NCBI RefSeq assembly: GCF_007991495.1
Contig: NZ_BJYL01000026.1
Coordinates: 30,787-94,786, forward strand
Length of the DNA stretch: 64,000 bases
Reading direction: 5' to 3'
Source of the DNA: Sporosarcina luteola
GTDB taxonomy: Bacteria > Bacillota > Bacilli > Bacillales_A > Planococcaceae
Of the stretch, positions 1 through 7,676 are shown piece by piece; the first letter of the stretch is position 1, and each line of letters starts with the position of its first letter. The translations under genes were made by a program, and so were the position numbers. Below the pieces are notes generated by a model. It searched no databases. It was not told where the DNA came from and worked only from the letters and a program-made list of their open reading frames with translations.

Positions 1-47
1 ATTCAGGCAGCAAATAGCCGTACACTTAAGAAAAGGAGTGTGTGAGA

Positions 48-617
48 ATGAAAACCGAAAAACAATATTTTGACGAAGCCATTTCTTTAGAAGAGTACAT
101 GAACCGGATGGAAAAACATAAAGACAATAGCTTTAGCATTTATGAGAAATTCGAAGTGCCGCAAGATGATGGGTTTATCGAGATGCTAAAAGCGGAAAAG
201 CCTACTGTATTGGTCATTACAGAAGATTGGTGTGGCGATGCGATGATGAATAATCCAATCTTGCGCAGAATTGCTGAAGCTGCACAATTGGATGTACGGA
301 CTGCCTACCGCGATCAGGATACCGATTTAATTGATAAACATTTGACGAATGGTGGAAGATCGATTCCGATTTACCTATTGCTTGATGATGAAGGTGAAGT
401 AATAGCGAAATGGGGCCCACGTGCTGCATCGATCCAGGAGGACGTCCTTGAACGACGCAAGCAATTGCCTGCGAAGGAAGCACCTGATTTCGAAGAGAAG
501 CAACGAGCGTTCATTGAGGAATTAATGAAGGAATATACAACACAGCCCGAACTATGGCTGACGGTATATGAAGACATTCGAAAAACGTTCATGCCTGCAT
601 TGCAAAAATCCAATTAA
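48..617 (+). CDS. Thioredoxin-family protein
   Basis: The protein has 189 aa and a thioredoxin-like core: a beta strand (TVLVITEDWCGDAMMNNP) followed by a helix, and the cis-proline region GGRSIPIYLLLDD. The active-site position reads WCGDA, so only one of the two CxxC cysteines is present. A role as a disulfide reductase is therefore doubtful; a monothiol or binding role is possible. This matches small bacillal thioredoxin-like proteins of unknown substrate, presumably cytoplasmic since no signal peptide is seen. Start: ATG at 48 lies 9 bases after AAAGGAG; the in-frame GTG at 42 is too close to that site. It is followed by dgkB on the same strand after 100 bp. Family assignment is fairly sure; function is unknown. 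Confidence 0.8.
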   Translation: MKTEKQYFDEAISLEEYMNRMEKHKDNSFSIYEKFEVPQDDGFIEMLKAEKPTVLVITEDWCGDAMMNNPILRRIAEAAQLDVRTAYRDQDTDLIDKHLTNGGRSIPIYLLLDDEGEVIAKWGPRAASIQEDVLERRKQLPAKEAPDFEEKQRAFIEELMKEYTTQPELWLTVYEDIRKTFMPALQKSN

Positions 618-718
618 GACCGGATCGGCAACTAGTTCACAAAAGTAAGCGTCCTATAGTTGGATCAGTAACGCATATGCAAAGCGTAAGAATTTGTATG
701 AATTGAGAGGGAACATGT

Positions 719-1669
719 ATGAAGCGTGCACGAATCATTTATAACCCGACGGCGGGACGTGAGATATTTCGGAAGCATATCGCTGAAGTTCTTGAGAAGT
801 TGGAGAAGGCCGGTTATGAAACATCGGTGCATGCGACAACTGCTGAAGGCGATGCGACAGAGGCAGCGAAAGCGGCAGTGGAACGTGGTTTCGATGTCAT
901 CATTGCTTCAGGAGGCGATGGGACGTTGAATGAGGTCGTTGCAGGCGTGTCGTCTTTTGAGAAACGTCCAAAACTTGGTCTTATTCCAACCGGAACGACA
1001 AACGACTTTGCGCGGGCTTTACGCATACCTAGAGATATTGACGATGCGCTTGATATTATTATAAGAGGCGAAACGATTCCGGTGGACGTAGGTCTCATGA
1101 ATGACCGCCATTTCATTAACATAGCTGGTGGCGGAAGAATGACTGAGCTGACATATGAAGTGCCAAGCAGGCTTAAAACTGTGCTCGGGCAGCTTGCTTA
1201 TTATTTGAAAGGGATCGAGATGCTGCCTTCCATCCATTCGAGTAACGTGAAAATCGAGTATGATGATAACGTATTCGAAGGGGAAGTGATGCTGTTTCTC
1301 GTCGGTCTTACCAATTCCGTCGGCGGCCTGGAAAAATTGGCGCCAAACTCAAGCATCAATGATGGAAAGTTCACGTTGCTTATTTTGAAAAAATGTAATA
1401 TCGCCGAATTCATTCGGATTGTCAGCTTAGCGTTACGAGGAGAACATTTAGACGATCCACTTGTCATTTCCTCCCAAGCGGCAAATGTGAAAATCACTTC
1501 ATCAGAAGAAGTATTACTGAATTTGGACGGCGAATATGGGGGAACCCTTCCTGCCGCATTTGAAATTAAATATCGTCACATTGAAATGTTCGCTCCACTT
1601 GATCAACTACGCGAGCAAGATCGCATTGATCGGGACGAAAACGATGAAAAAGCTGCGTTGGATGAATAA
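719..1669 (+). CDS. dgkB: Diacylglycerol kinase (DgkB/YerQ type)
   Basis: This 316-aa soluble lipid kinase phosphorylates diacylglycerol to phosphatidate, recycling the diacylglycerol released during lipoteichoic acid synthesis. The N-terminal catalytic domain carries IIASGGDGTLNEV (about residues 60-72), the nucleotide-binding signature of the DAGK_cat family, and GLIPTGTTNDFARAL, the second conserved block. The C-terminal half is the usual beta-sandwich. Length matches the B. subtilis enzyme (about 300 aa). ATG at 719 follows GAGAGGG by 7 bases; another ATG at 715 is out of frame. In B. subtilis dgkB sits next to the rRNA methyltransferase gene yefA (rlmCD). Here the same pair is separated by a Nudix gene and the cyd operon, suggesting an insertion or rearrangement at this locus. 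Confidence 0.93.
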   Translation: MKRARIIYNPTAGREIFRKHIAEVLEKLEKAGYETSVHATTAEGDATEAAKAAVERGFDVIIASGGDGTLNEVVAGVSSFEKRPKLGLIPTGTTNDFARALRIPRDIDDALDIIIRGETIPVDVGLMNDRHFINIAGGGRMTELTYEVPSRLKTVLGQLAYYLKGIEMLPSIHSSNVKIEYDDNVFEGEVMLFLVGLTNSVGGLEKLAPNSSINDGKFTLLILKKCNIAEFIRIVSLALRGEHLDDPLVISSQAANVKITSSEEVLLNLDGEYGGTLPAAFEIKYRHIEMFAPLDQLREQDRIDRDENDEKAALDE

Positions 1670-1688
1670 TCCATGCAGCTTTTATTTT
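1647..1688 (+). terminator. Rho-independent terminator of dgkB
   Basis: AAAAGCTGC pairs with GCAGCTTTTA across a loop, followed by TTTT. The 5' arm lies inside the last codons of dgkB. Confidence 0.75.
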
Positions 1689-1696
1689 AGCATGCC

Positions 1697-1772
1697 GCGT
1701 CCAAAGCGAGCCGCCGCGCGTCCAAAGCGAGCAACTGTGCGTCCAAAGCAGTCATCCTTCGCAGCATCAAAA
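1697..1772. repeat. GCGTCCAAA array, 21-bp period (copy 1)
   Basis: GCGTCCAAA occurs at 1697, 1718 and 1739, exactly 21 bp apart, followed by a variant GCATCAAAA at 1764. The array fills the gap between the terminators of two convergent genes. A longer array with the same core and the same closing GCATCAAAA lies at 63721-63897. Confidence 0.85.
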
Positions 1773-1774
1773 TG

Positions 1775-1810
1775 AAAAAGCAGTCGGAACTGAATCGTTC
1801 CAACTGCTTT
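1775..1810 (-). terminator. Terminator of the minus-strand Nudix gene
   Basis: AAAGCAGTTGGAAC pairs with GTTCCGACTGCTTT on the minus strand and is followed by a T run. It lies directly downstream of the Nudix stop codon. Confidence 0.85.
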
Positions 1811-1815
1811 GCATG

Positions 1816-2259
1816 CTATACAATAAACTCAATATCATCATCCTGCCCAGCGGCAAGTTCCGGCAAATCTTGAATCGGCATCCATTGGCAATGGAATACC
1901 ATTCCGTTGTCTTTGCCTGTGCTTTGAACACGATTATTCCAATCATGCTCATCGTCGCCGGTATAAACGAGGTGAAAGATATTACGTTCATGAATGACGT
2001 CTTCACGGTGTTCAGGAAAATAATTTTTCTTATGCACTTTCCCCTTAAACTCAAGCTGATCCCGACAGATACCGGTTTCCTCTTCAATTTCGCGATATAG
2101 CGCATCGATCAGTAATTCATCATCCTCAATCGTTCCCCCGGGCACTTGCAAACCTGCCTCAGGATTTCCTTCTTGATCGAACACAAGGATTTTGCGTTCG
2201 GCCTGTTCTCCTTTAGTGATATAAGCTAAAACTTTTCGTTTGACTTCCATTGTGTCCAC
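1816..2259 (-). CDS. Nudix hydrolase
   Basis: The protein has 147 aa and a clear Nudix box, G(T)IEDDE...REIEEETGI, matching GX5EX7REUXEEXGU with the catalytic glutamates present (about residues 43-65). Such enzymes hydrolyse nucleoside diphosphates linked to another moiety with Mg2+; the substrate cannot be told from sequence. ATG at 2259 follows AGAGGTGG on the minus strand. It is convergent with dgkB and shares no operon. It is otherwise an ordinary cytoplasmic Nudix protein. Confidence 0.85.
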   Translation of the reverse strand: MDTMEVKRKVLAYITKGEQAERKILVFDQEGNPEAGLQVPGGTIEDDELLIDALYREIEEETGICRDQLEFKGKVHKKNYFPEHREDVIHERNIFHLVYTGDDEHDWNNRVQSTGKDNGMVFHCQWMPIQDLPELAAGQDDDIEFIV

Positions 2260-2313
2260 CTCTCTTTAATCCCTCTATTATACATAACATTCTAACTACT
2301 CTCAAGAGGGACG

Positions 2314-2365
2314 TTGTCAAAAAAAGTTCACAGTGCTTGTGACAAAATTGTTATTTCGATCTCAA
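2314..2365. promoter_or_regulatory. Candidate regulatory site upstream of the cyd operon
   Basis: The 180 bp before the cyd genes contains TCACA-N5-TGTGA (2328-2342), nested in a longer imperfect TTGTCA...TGACAA inverted repeat. bd-oxidase operons in Bacilli are commonly controlled by Rex, ResD or Fnr, and TTGTGA half-sites resemble Rex or Fnr sites. The arrangement is not a clean match to either consensus, so the regulator is unassigned. Confidence 0.35.
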
Positions 2366-2440
2366 AAAGGGAAACGTAAGAAGTAACAGTCATCTACTAA
2401 ATAGTAACAGACGTTTTTTGACGAGGAGGGCGCAGAATCC

Positions 2441-2536
2441 GTGTATAAAAAACAAGAAAAAAGGCTCATGTGGCTCGTTTTTATCGTAGCGGGGATTATG
2501 TTGGTGTCCATTGTAGGAAGAATTTTTGGAAGTTGA
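2441..2536 (+). CDS. 31-aa membrane peptide upstream of cydA
   Basis: GTG at 2441, preceded by GAGGAGGG, opens a 31-codon frame ending 14 bp before cydA. The peptide has a charged N-terminus (YKKQEKR), one hydrophobic segment (LMWLVFIVAGIMLVSIVG) and a short tail (RIFGS), so it would be a single-span membrane peptide. Its position suggests translation with the cytochrome bd genes. It could be a small oxidase-associated peptide or a leader whose translation sets cydA expression. It is distinct from the CydS-like peptide at the other end of the operon. No family is recognised. The ribosome site is about 12 bases from the GTG, slightly long. Confidence 0.5.
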   Translation: MYKKQEKRLMWLVFIVAGIMLVSIVGRIFGS

Positions 2537-2550
2537 AGGAGGAAGAATAG

Positions 2551-3897
2551 ATGGGGAATGAAGAAGCTGTCTTTTATTCGCGTGTCTTAACGGAACTGAC
2601 TTTATCCTTCCATATCATTTACGCGACAATCGGAGTTGGTGTCCCTCTCATGATTATGATCGCGCAATGGGTGGGCATCCGGAAAAACGATGAACATTAT
2701 ATATTGCTCGCTCGAAGATGGGCGCGTGGATTTGTTATTACAGTAGCAGTCGGAGTTGTGACAGGTACTGCGATCGGTCTGCAATTGTCCTTGCTATGGC
2801 CAAATTTTATGGAGCTTGCGGGAAATGTCATTGCATTGCCGCTATTCATGGAAACGTTCGCCTTCTTTTTTGAAGCCATTTTCCTAGGCATTTACTTATA
2901 CACTTGGGATCGGTTCGAAAATCAGAAAAAGCATTTGCTGCTATTAGTGCCAGTTGCAATTGGTGCTTCGTTTTCCGCCGTATTCATTACGATGGTGAAT
3001 GCTTTCATGAATGCTCCCCAAGGGTTTGACATCGTAAATGGAGAACTCGTCAACATCAACCCAATTATTGCGATGTTCAACCCGGCGATGCCGACGAAAG
3101 TGGCGCACGTCGTCATTACTGCATATATGACCGCGGCATTTGTGCTGGCCGCCATTGCAGCGTTCCGTTTATTGAAAGGCTCCGACCATATTTATCATAA
3201 GAAAGCTCTTTATTTAACAATGAAACTCGGACTTGTGTTCGCGATTGCCACCGCCATCATCGGGGATTTCTCCGGTAAATACTTAGCCGAATACCAGCCT
3301 GAAAAACTGGCAGCAGCGGAATGGCATTTTGAAACACAGGAAAATGCGCCGCTCGTCTTGCTCGGAGTCATGAGTGACGGGGAAGTGAAGTATGCCATTG
3401 AAGTGCCGTTCGGGCTATCCATTTTGGCACATAACAATCCGAGTGCGGAAGTGATTGGATTGGATCAATTCCCGGAAGATGAAATTCCACCGCTTTACAT
3501 CCATTATCTATTCAACATTATGGTGTTCATCGGCATGTGGATGGTATTGCTTTCGATTTGGTATTGGGTCGGCATTAAGCGCAATTGGAGAAGCGTGTCG
3601 ACAAGATGGTTCCGCTGGCTGATCGTGCTTGGCGCGCCTTTATCATTCATCGCGATCGAATCGGGATGGTGGCTGGCAGAAGTCGGACGGCAGCCGTGGA
3701 TTCTCCGGAAGATTATGCGTGTTGAGGATGCTGCGACGACGAGCGGGCAAGTCGATTTAATGCTTATGCTGTTTGCATTGCTCTATCTCATTCTCGGTAT
3801 TGGCAGTATCGTCGTCTTACGAAGGATGTTCCGCAAAAATCCGGTCGAACGGGAACTTGCGGATCGCCAAACGGAAAAGGGCGGTGATATTCAATGA
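2551..3897 (+). CDS. cydA: Cytochrome bd quinol oxidase subunit I
   Basis: CydA holds hemes b558, b595 and d and oxidises menaquinol while reducing O2 to water in the membrane. The protein has 448 aa, the length of the short Q-loop CydA found in Geobacillus and other Bacilli. Visible features are the N-terminal SFHIIYATIGVGVPL with the conserved heme-ligand histidine, many membrane spans, the quinol-site region WHFETQENAPL, and the C-terminal GWWLAEVGRQPWI block typical of CydA. ATG at 2551 follows AGGAGGAAG. It overlaps cydB by 4 bp (ATGA), indicating coupled translation. The operon is a 31-aa peptide, cydA, cydB and cydS, ended by a terminator. Confidence 0.97.
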   Translation: MGNEEAVFYSRVLTELTLSFHIIYATIGVGVPLMIMIAQWVGIRKNDEHYILLARRWARGFVITVAVGVVTGTAIGLQLSLLWPNFMELAGNVIALPLFMETFAFFFEAIFLGIYLYTWDRFENQKKHLLLLVPVAIGASFSAVFITMVNAFMNAPQGFDIVNGELVNINPIIAMFNPAMPTKVAHVVITAYMTAAFVLAAIAAFRLLKGSDHIYHKKALYLTMKLGLVFAIATAIIGDFSGKYLAEYQPEKLAAAEWHFETQENAPLVLLGVMSDGEVKYAIEVPFGLSILAHNNPSAEVIGLDQFPEDEIPPLYIHYLFNIMVFIGMWMVLLSIWYWVGIKRNWRSVSTRWFRWLIVLGAPLSFIAIESGWWLAEVGRQPWILRKIMRVEDAATTSGQVDLMLMLFALLYLILGIGSIVVLRRMFRKNPVERELADRQTEKGGDIQ

Positions 3898-4919
3898 ACT
3901 TGGAAATCTTAGGGATCACGGTTCTTTGGACGTTCCTCTTCGGTTATATTATCGTCGGTGCTATCGATTTCGGAGCTGGATTTTTCAATGCATACAGTTT
4001 GCTGACAGGGAAACAACGGATCTTAACAAAGGTCATCCAGCGCTACTTGTCGCCTGTCTGGGAAGTGACGAACGTATTCCTCGTCTTCTTCTTCGTCGGA
4101 ATCATCGGGTTCTTCCCGAAGACGGCGTTCTACTATGGCACGACATTATTAGTGCCTGTCAGCATCGGCGTCATTCTCCTCGCGATACGCGGTTCGTATT
4201 ATGCGTTCGAAACATACGGCGCGCGGGGACATAAAGGCTATTCGTTTATGTACGGGCTTGCAGGTCTGTTAATTCCCGCTTCGTTATCGATCGTACTGAC
4301 GATTTCGGAGGGCGGTTTCATCGAAATAGTCGATGGAAGTCCGGTGCTCGATTATTGGGTTTTATTCACAAGCCCGCTGACATGGTCAATCGTCGTCCTA
4401 AGCATATCCGCAACCCTTTATATTTCGGCGGTTTTCCTTACGTGGTATGCGAATAAAGCCAGAGACATCGAAGCGACAGACCTGCTTCGGAAATATGCGC
4501 TCATCTGGTCGCTGCCGACAATCATTACGGCGGGCGGCATCATTTTCGAGCTGCGAAGACATAATTTTGATCATTATACGAACATCCAAACGTTTTTGCC
4601 GATGTTCCTTCTTTCATTCATCCTATTCGTCGGAACGGTATGGCTACTTTGGACACGACGAAATTACGGCTGGGCATTCGGTTTGCTTGCGGGTCAATTC
4701 GCCTTCGCATTTTATGGATACGGTGCATCCCATTATCCGTATTTGCTTTATCCGCATTTGACACTGTACGACAGTTTCACGAACCCCGCGATGGCGATTG
4801 CGCTCATTATAGCGTTCATTCTCGGCCTTGGCCTTTTAATCCCATCGCTCGTGCTGCTTATGCGCTTGTTCCTGTTCAATAAAGATTACGTCCGTGGAAA
4901 AGACGATTTCCACGTTTAG
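3894..4919 (+). CDS. cydB: Cytochrome bd quinol oxidase subunit II
   Basis: CydB is the structural partner of CydA in the membrane-bound bd oxidase. The 341-aa protein starts LEILGITVLWTFLFGYIIVGAIDFGAG, a typical CydB opening with the conserved DFGAG turn, and has about eight or more hydrophobic spans (for example LLVPVSIGVILLAIRGSYYAFE). Its length is close to that of Geobacillus CydB. It starts inside the cydA stop codon (ATGA) and is followed 12 bp later by the CydS-like gene. No residue loss or frameshift is visible. Confidence 0.95.
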   Translation: MNLEILGITVLWTFLFGYIIVGAIDFGAGFFNAYSLLTGKQRILTKVIQRYLSPVWEVTNVFLVFFFVGIIGFFPKTAFYYGTTLLVPVSIGVILLAIRGSYYAFETYGARGHKGYSFMYGLAGLLIPASLSIVLTISEGGFIEIVDGSPVLDYWVLFTSPLTWSIVVLSISATLYISAVFLTWYANKARDIEATDLLRKYALIWSLPTIITAGGIIFELRRHNFDHYTNIQTFLPMFLLSFILFVGTVWLLWTRRNYGWAFGLLAGQFAFAFYGYGASHYPYLLYPHLTLYDSFTNPAMAIALIIAFILGLGLLIPSLVLLMRLFLFNKDYVRGKDDFHV

Positions 4920-4931
4920 GAGGAGTGTAAT

Positions 4932-5039
4932 ATGGTTGAATTCATCATTTTCTATGCGCCATTCATCATTTTGATTGCCGCCATTGTCGTTGCCTTTCTC
5001 ATCGCGCCGATGGATAAGGCAGTGAATAAAGAAGATTAA
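4932..5039 (+). CDS. cydS: CydS-like small subunit of cytochrome bd oxidase
   Basis: This 35-codon gene directly follows cydB with GGAGTG 5 bases before its ATG. The peptide has a short N-terminus (MVEFIIFYAP), one membrane span (FIILIAAIVVAFLIA) and a charged tail (DKAVNKED). CydS was found as a one-helix third subunit in the Geobacillus bd oxidase structure, where it packs against CydA. The position, size and the YAP motif near the N-terminus match that small subunit. Such genes are usually missed by automated annotation. Orthology rests on position and topology plus a short motif. Confidence 0.8.
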   Translation: MVEFIIFYAPFIILIAAIVVAFLIAPMDKAVNKED

Positions 5040-5042
5040 CGG

Positions 5043-5073
5043 AAAACAGACGTCAACCCGGCGTCTGTTTTTA
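5043..5073 (+). terminator. Terminator of the cyd operon
   Basis: AACAGACG pairs with CGTCTGTT and is followed by TTTTT, four bases after the cydS stop. Confidence 0.9.
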
Positions 5074-5144
5074 CTCTATATACGACCATTTACCATCATT
5101 GTTTTATGGTAAACTGAGAGCATACGAAATTTGGAGGAAAAATC

Positions 5145-6512
5145 ATGTCTTTTATTGTTAATCAAAATGATCGTCTTATCGTCCATGTGGAGGACTTAAC
5201 GCATGACGGGTCAGGCGTTGCTAAAGTGGAAGGCTATCCACTATTCATACCTGGTGCATTGCCTGGTGAGGAAGTCGAAGTCAAAGTCGGGAAAACGTTA
5301 AAGAATTACGGATTTGCGCGACTGTTGAATGTGACAAAGCCATCATCGGATCGCATTGAGCCACCGTGCCACGTGTTCTGGGAATGCGGCGGTTGCCAGC
5401 TTCAGCATTTATCATACGAAGCACAGCTTATCCAAAAGCAAAAACAAGTCCGTGACGTCATCGACCGTATCGCGAAGTTGCCTGACGTGCCAGTACTTCC
5501 GGTCAAAGGGATGGAAGACCCTTGGCGTTATCGCAATAAATCCCAGATCCCCTTCAGCGAACGAGATAGGCAAGTCGTTTCAGGCTTTTACAAATCACGC
5601 ACCCATCACATCGTCGACACAGACGTCTGCATCATCCAAAGTGAAGAAGCGGATGAGCTCATGTCCACGTTGAAGCATGAAATGCAAGCGCTTGGATTGG
5701 ATGCGTACAACGAAAAGACGCATCGTGGCATGCTAAGGCACCTCATCGTCCGAAAAGGAAAAGCAACAGGGGAAATCATGGTTGTCCTCGTGACACTTAA
5801 AAAGAAGTTCCCGCAGAAAGAAGCAGTCATCGAGCTGATTAAACGAGTCGTACCAGAAGTGACATCAATCATGCAAAACGTCAACGGAGAAAAGACGAAC
5901 GTCATCTTTGGGAATGAAACGCTCCCATTATACGGCAAGTCGTTCATCATCGATAACATCGGCGACATCCAGTTCGAAATATCTGCTCGCTCCTTCTATC
6001 AAGTGAACCCTGCTCAAACCGAGGTGCTCTACAAGCAAGCGCTCGATTACGCACAGTTGACGGGTGATGAAATGGTCATCGATGCATACTGCGGCATCGG
6101 CACGATATCCTTGTTCCTTGCACAAAAAGCGAAGGAAGTGTATGGTGTCGAAATCGTTCCACAAGCAATCGAGGATGCGAAGCGCAATGCAGAATTGAAC
6201 GGTATCACAAATGCGAACTTTGAAGCGGGTGCAGCGGAAGATGTCATCCCAAGATGGTACGCAGAAGGCAAACGCTTCGACGTCTTAGTCGTCGATCCGC
6301 CGCGCAAAGGATGCGACGAGAAACTATTGCAGACGATTTTGGAATACAAGCCGAGACGAGTTGTGTATGTATCCTGTAATCCAGGAACCTTGGCGCGCGA
6401 CTTGCGGATTTTGGAAGACGGGGGATACCGGACGAAGGAAGTCCAACCGGTGGACATGTTCCCGCAAAGCAGTCATGTGGAGTGTGTTGCCTTGATGTCA
6501 AGGATGGTGTAA
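5145..6512 (+). CDS. rlmCD: 23S rRNA (uracil-C5)-methyltransferase, RlmCD/RlmD family
   Basis: This 455-aa SAM-dependent enzyme methylates C5 of uracils in 23S rRNA; in B. subtilis a single enzyme, RlmCD (YefA), modifies both U747 and U1939. Domains in order: an N-terminal TRAM RNA-binding domain (about residues 8-65), an iron-sulfur cysteine cluster ([10 protein letters not shown], plus a later Cys), a central RNA-recognition region, and a C-terminal Rossmann methyltransferase with [16 protein letters not shown]. The catalytic loop is [12 protein letters not shown] and a conserved VVDPPRKG precedes it. ATG at 5145 follows TTGGAGGA. It is monocistronic between the cyd terminator and a 700-bp gene-poor stretch. 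Confidence 0.95.
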   Translation: MSFIVNQNDRLIVHVEDLTHDGSGVAKVEGYPLFIPGALPGEEVEVKVGKTLKNYGFARLLNVTKPSSDRIEPPCHVFWECGGCQLQHLSYEAQLIQKQKQVRDVIDRIAKLPDVPVLPVKGMEDPWRYRNKSQIPFSERDRQVVSGFYKSRTHHIVDTDVCIIQSEEADELMSTLKHEMQALGLDAYNEKTHRGMLRHLIVRKGKATGEIMVVLVTLKKKFPQKEAVIELIKRVVPEVTSIMQNVNGEKTNVIFGNETLPLYGKSFIIDNIGDIQFEISARSFYQVNPAQTEVLYKQALDYAQLTGDEMVIDAYCGIGTISLFLAQKAKEVYGVEIVPQAIEDAKRNAELNGITNANFEAGAAEDVIPRWYAEGKRFDVLVVDPPRKGCDEKLLQTILEYKPRRVVYVSCNPGTLARDLRILEDGGYRTKEVQPVDMFPQSSHVECVALMSRMV

Positions 6513-6661
6513 CCCCGCAAAATAAATTACCGATTTAAAACAAGCTTTTCCGATTTCACCGCCACAATTTTAGAATAAAGTTTTCGTAAAAGGCGTGAAA
6601 AATGCCTGGAAAGCCCTCCGCCACAACAATTGGCAAAAGACTGGGTTCGGAAATCTTTATT

Positions 6662-6748
6662 AAAAAGTGAGAAAAACGTGAACAAAATGGGGAAAAAAGC
6701 TTGAAAAACGGTCAAAACGTGAACCAAAAAGGGTGAAAATCGGGTTTT
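6662..6748. other. Phased A-tracts, predicted intrinsic DNA bend
   Basis: Runs of 4-6 A lie at 6662-6666, 6672-6676, 6684-6687, 6693-6698, 6704-6708, 6714-6717, 6726-6730 and 6736-6739, followed by TTTT at 6745-6748. Centre-to-centre spacing averages about 10.3 bp, one helical turn, the arrangement known to curve DNA. Confidence 0.7.
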
Positions 6749-6870
6749 GTCGGAAGACTATATTTTAAAAGGGAACGAAGGAATGCGGGTTGGCGGGGTG
6801 TGTTTTCGGAAGTTTATAAAATAAAAGGACAGATGGATAAATAAGGTCTATTCAAACACTGATAAATGAA

Positions 6871-6934
6871 GGGTTTCCCGACATTGCTTTTTTCTCTCGG
6901 CAACTTTGCCGAGGTTGCTTATGTCGGGAAACCC
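6871..6934. repeat. Nested perfect hairpin
   Basis: Outer arms GGGTTTCCCGACAT (6871-6884) and ATGTCGGGAAACCC (6921-6934) enclose an inner hairpin CTCGGCA-N4-TGCCGAG (6896-6913). T-rich sequence follows on the right. It could be a strong terminator, a structured RNA or a mobile-element remnant; it is far (350 bp) from the nearest upstream gene end. Confidence 0.75.
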
Positions 6935-7233
6935 TTATTTTTATTTATTTAGAAAACAATCAATTGCCTAGAAAGCGATGGGGTTGAGGACGGAGGAAAT
7001 GTATTATTTAGTCTTCCCGCACATTACCTGTATCGAAAATTCTATCAAGTTCCCCATTATGTAACCCCACGAACCTTATTTCTAACTGTCGTTTTTCCCA
7101 TATATAATAAATTTACACAAGCTATCATTTTTATGAAATACGGTCTATTGGATAATTATGCATTCATATGGTCTACGGAGCGTAGATTATATTTTGGGAT
7201 ACATTGTCTTATACTAGAGTCGAGGTGAAAATG

Positions 7234-7578
7234 ATGGATACAAAAAGAAAAAAAGAGCTTTTAGAAGCCTATAAAAACAGACATCCTGAAATGGGAGTAA
7301 TATCTTACCGTTGTAGAGAAAGTGGTGAGGTTTTTTTGGGTATCTCCAAAGATACAAAATCAGGCTTTAACAGCAATAATATGAAATTGGCAGCAAACTG
7401 GCATCCTAATAAACGATTACAAGAACTCTGGAATAAATATGGCTCGGAAGGCTTTGAACTATCAGTTATTAAAGTGTTAAAGTACGATGACCCACATGAA
7501 GATCATACAGCAAAATTAGAAAGTTTGAGAGAACAGTGTCTCGCTGCTGATCCAAATGCAAGGAGGATATGGCGATGA
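7234..7578 (+). CDS. GIY-YIG nuclease-like small protein
   Basis: The 114-aa protein (from ATG 7234) resembles a small bacillal family annotated as GIY-YIG nuclease-like: an MGVISYRCRESGEVFLGIS segment in place of the GIY...YIG strands, a basic helix with HPNKRLQELWNKYGSEGFELSV, and an acidic C-terminal part. The N-terminal KKRKELLEAYKNRHPEMG is typical of that family. The catalytic GIY and YIG triads are not literally present, so nuclease activity is uncertain. GAGGTG at 7222-7227 favours ATG 7234 over 7231. It is AT-richer than its chromosomal neighbours. The stop codon overlaps a 17-codon frame. Confidence 0.6.
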   Translation: MDTKRKKELLEAYKNRHPEMGVISYRCRESGEVFLGISKDTKSGFNSNNMKLAANWHPNKRLQELWNKYGSEGFELSVIKVLKYDDPHEDHTAKLESLREQCLAADPNARRIWR

Positions 7579-7628
7579 ATGAAAAAGTTGTTATGGTATC
7601 AAATGGTTATGAGCGTATAGTCGTATAG
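7575..7628 (+). CDS. 17-aa peptide frame coupled to the GIY-YIG gene
   Basis: ATG at 7575 overlaps the preceding stop (ATGA) and has AGGAGGAT 6 bases upstream, a strong ribosome site inside the preceding gene. The frame encodes MNEKVVMVSNGYERIVV and then stops. It may be the truncated start of a lost gene or a short coupled peptide. No homolog is recognised. Confidence 0.35.
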   Translation: MNEKVVMVSNGYERIVV

Positions 7629-7676
7629 TTGGCAAGTGCTTAGCCGCATACTAGAAGAGTTGGAGTGTTACTAACA

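Larger units (their letters stand above)
6513..7233. other. Gene-poor 720-bp stretch with curved-looking DNA and hairpins
   Basis: No convincing gene is seen; the short open frames lack ribosome sites. It contains helically phased A-tracts (6662-6748), a large nested hairpin (6871-6934) and a small hairpin TCTACG-N3-CGTAGA (7172-7186) shortly before the next gene. It marks the left edge of the accessory region. Confidence 0.6.

Noticed and set aside
1536..1775. Plus-strand frame running from within dgkB through the GCGTCCAAA array
   Set aside because: It overlaps the dgkB coding region in another frame and ends in repeat-derived RPK units.
6527..6727. Minus-strand 66-codon frame in the gene-poor stretch
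   Set aside because: No ribosome site; its Phe/Leu-rich content reflects A-tracts on the plus strand.
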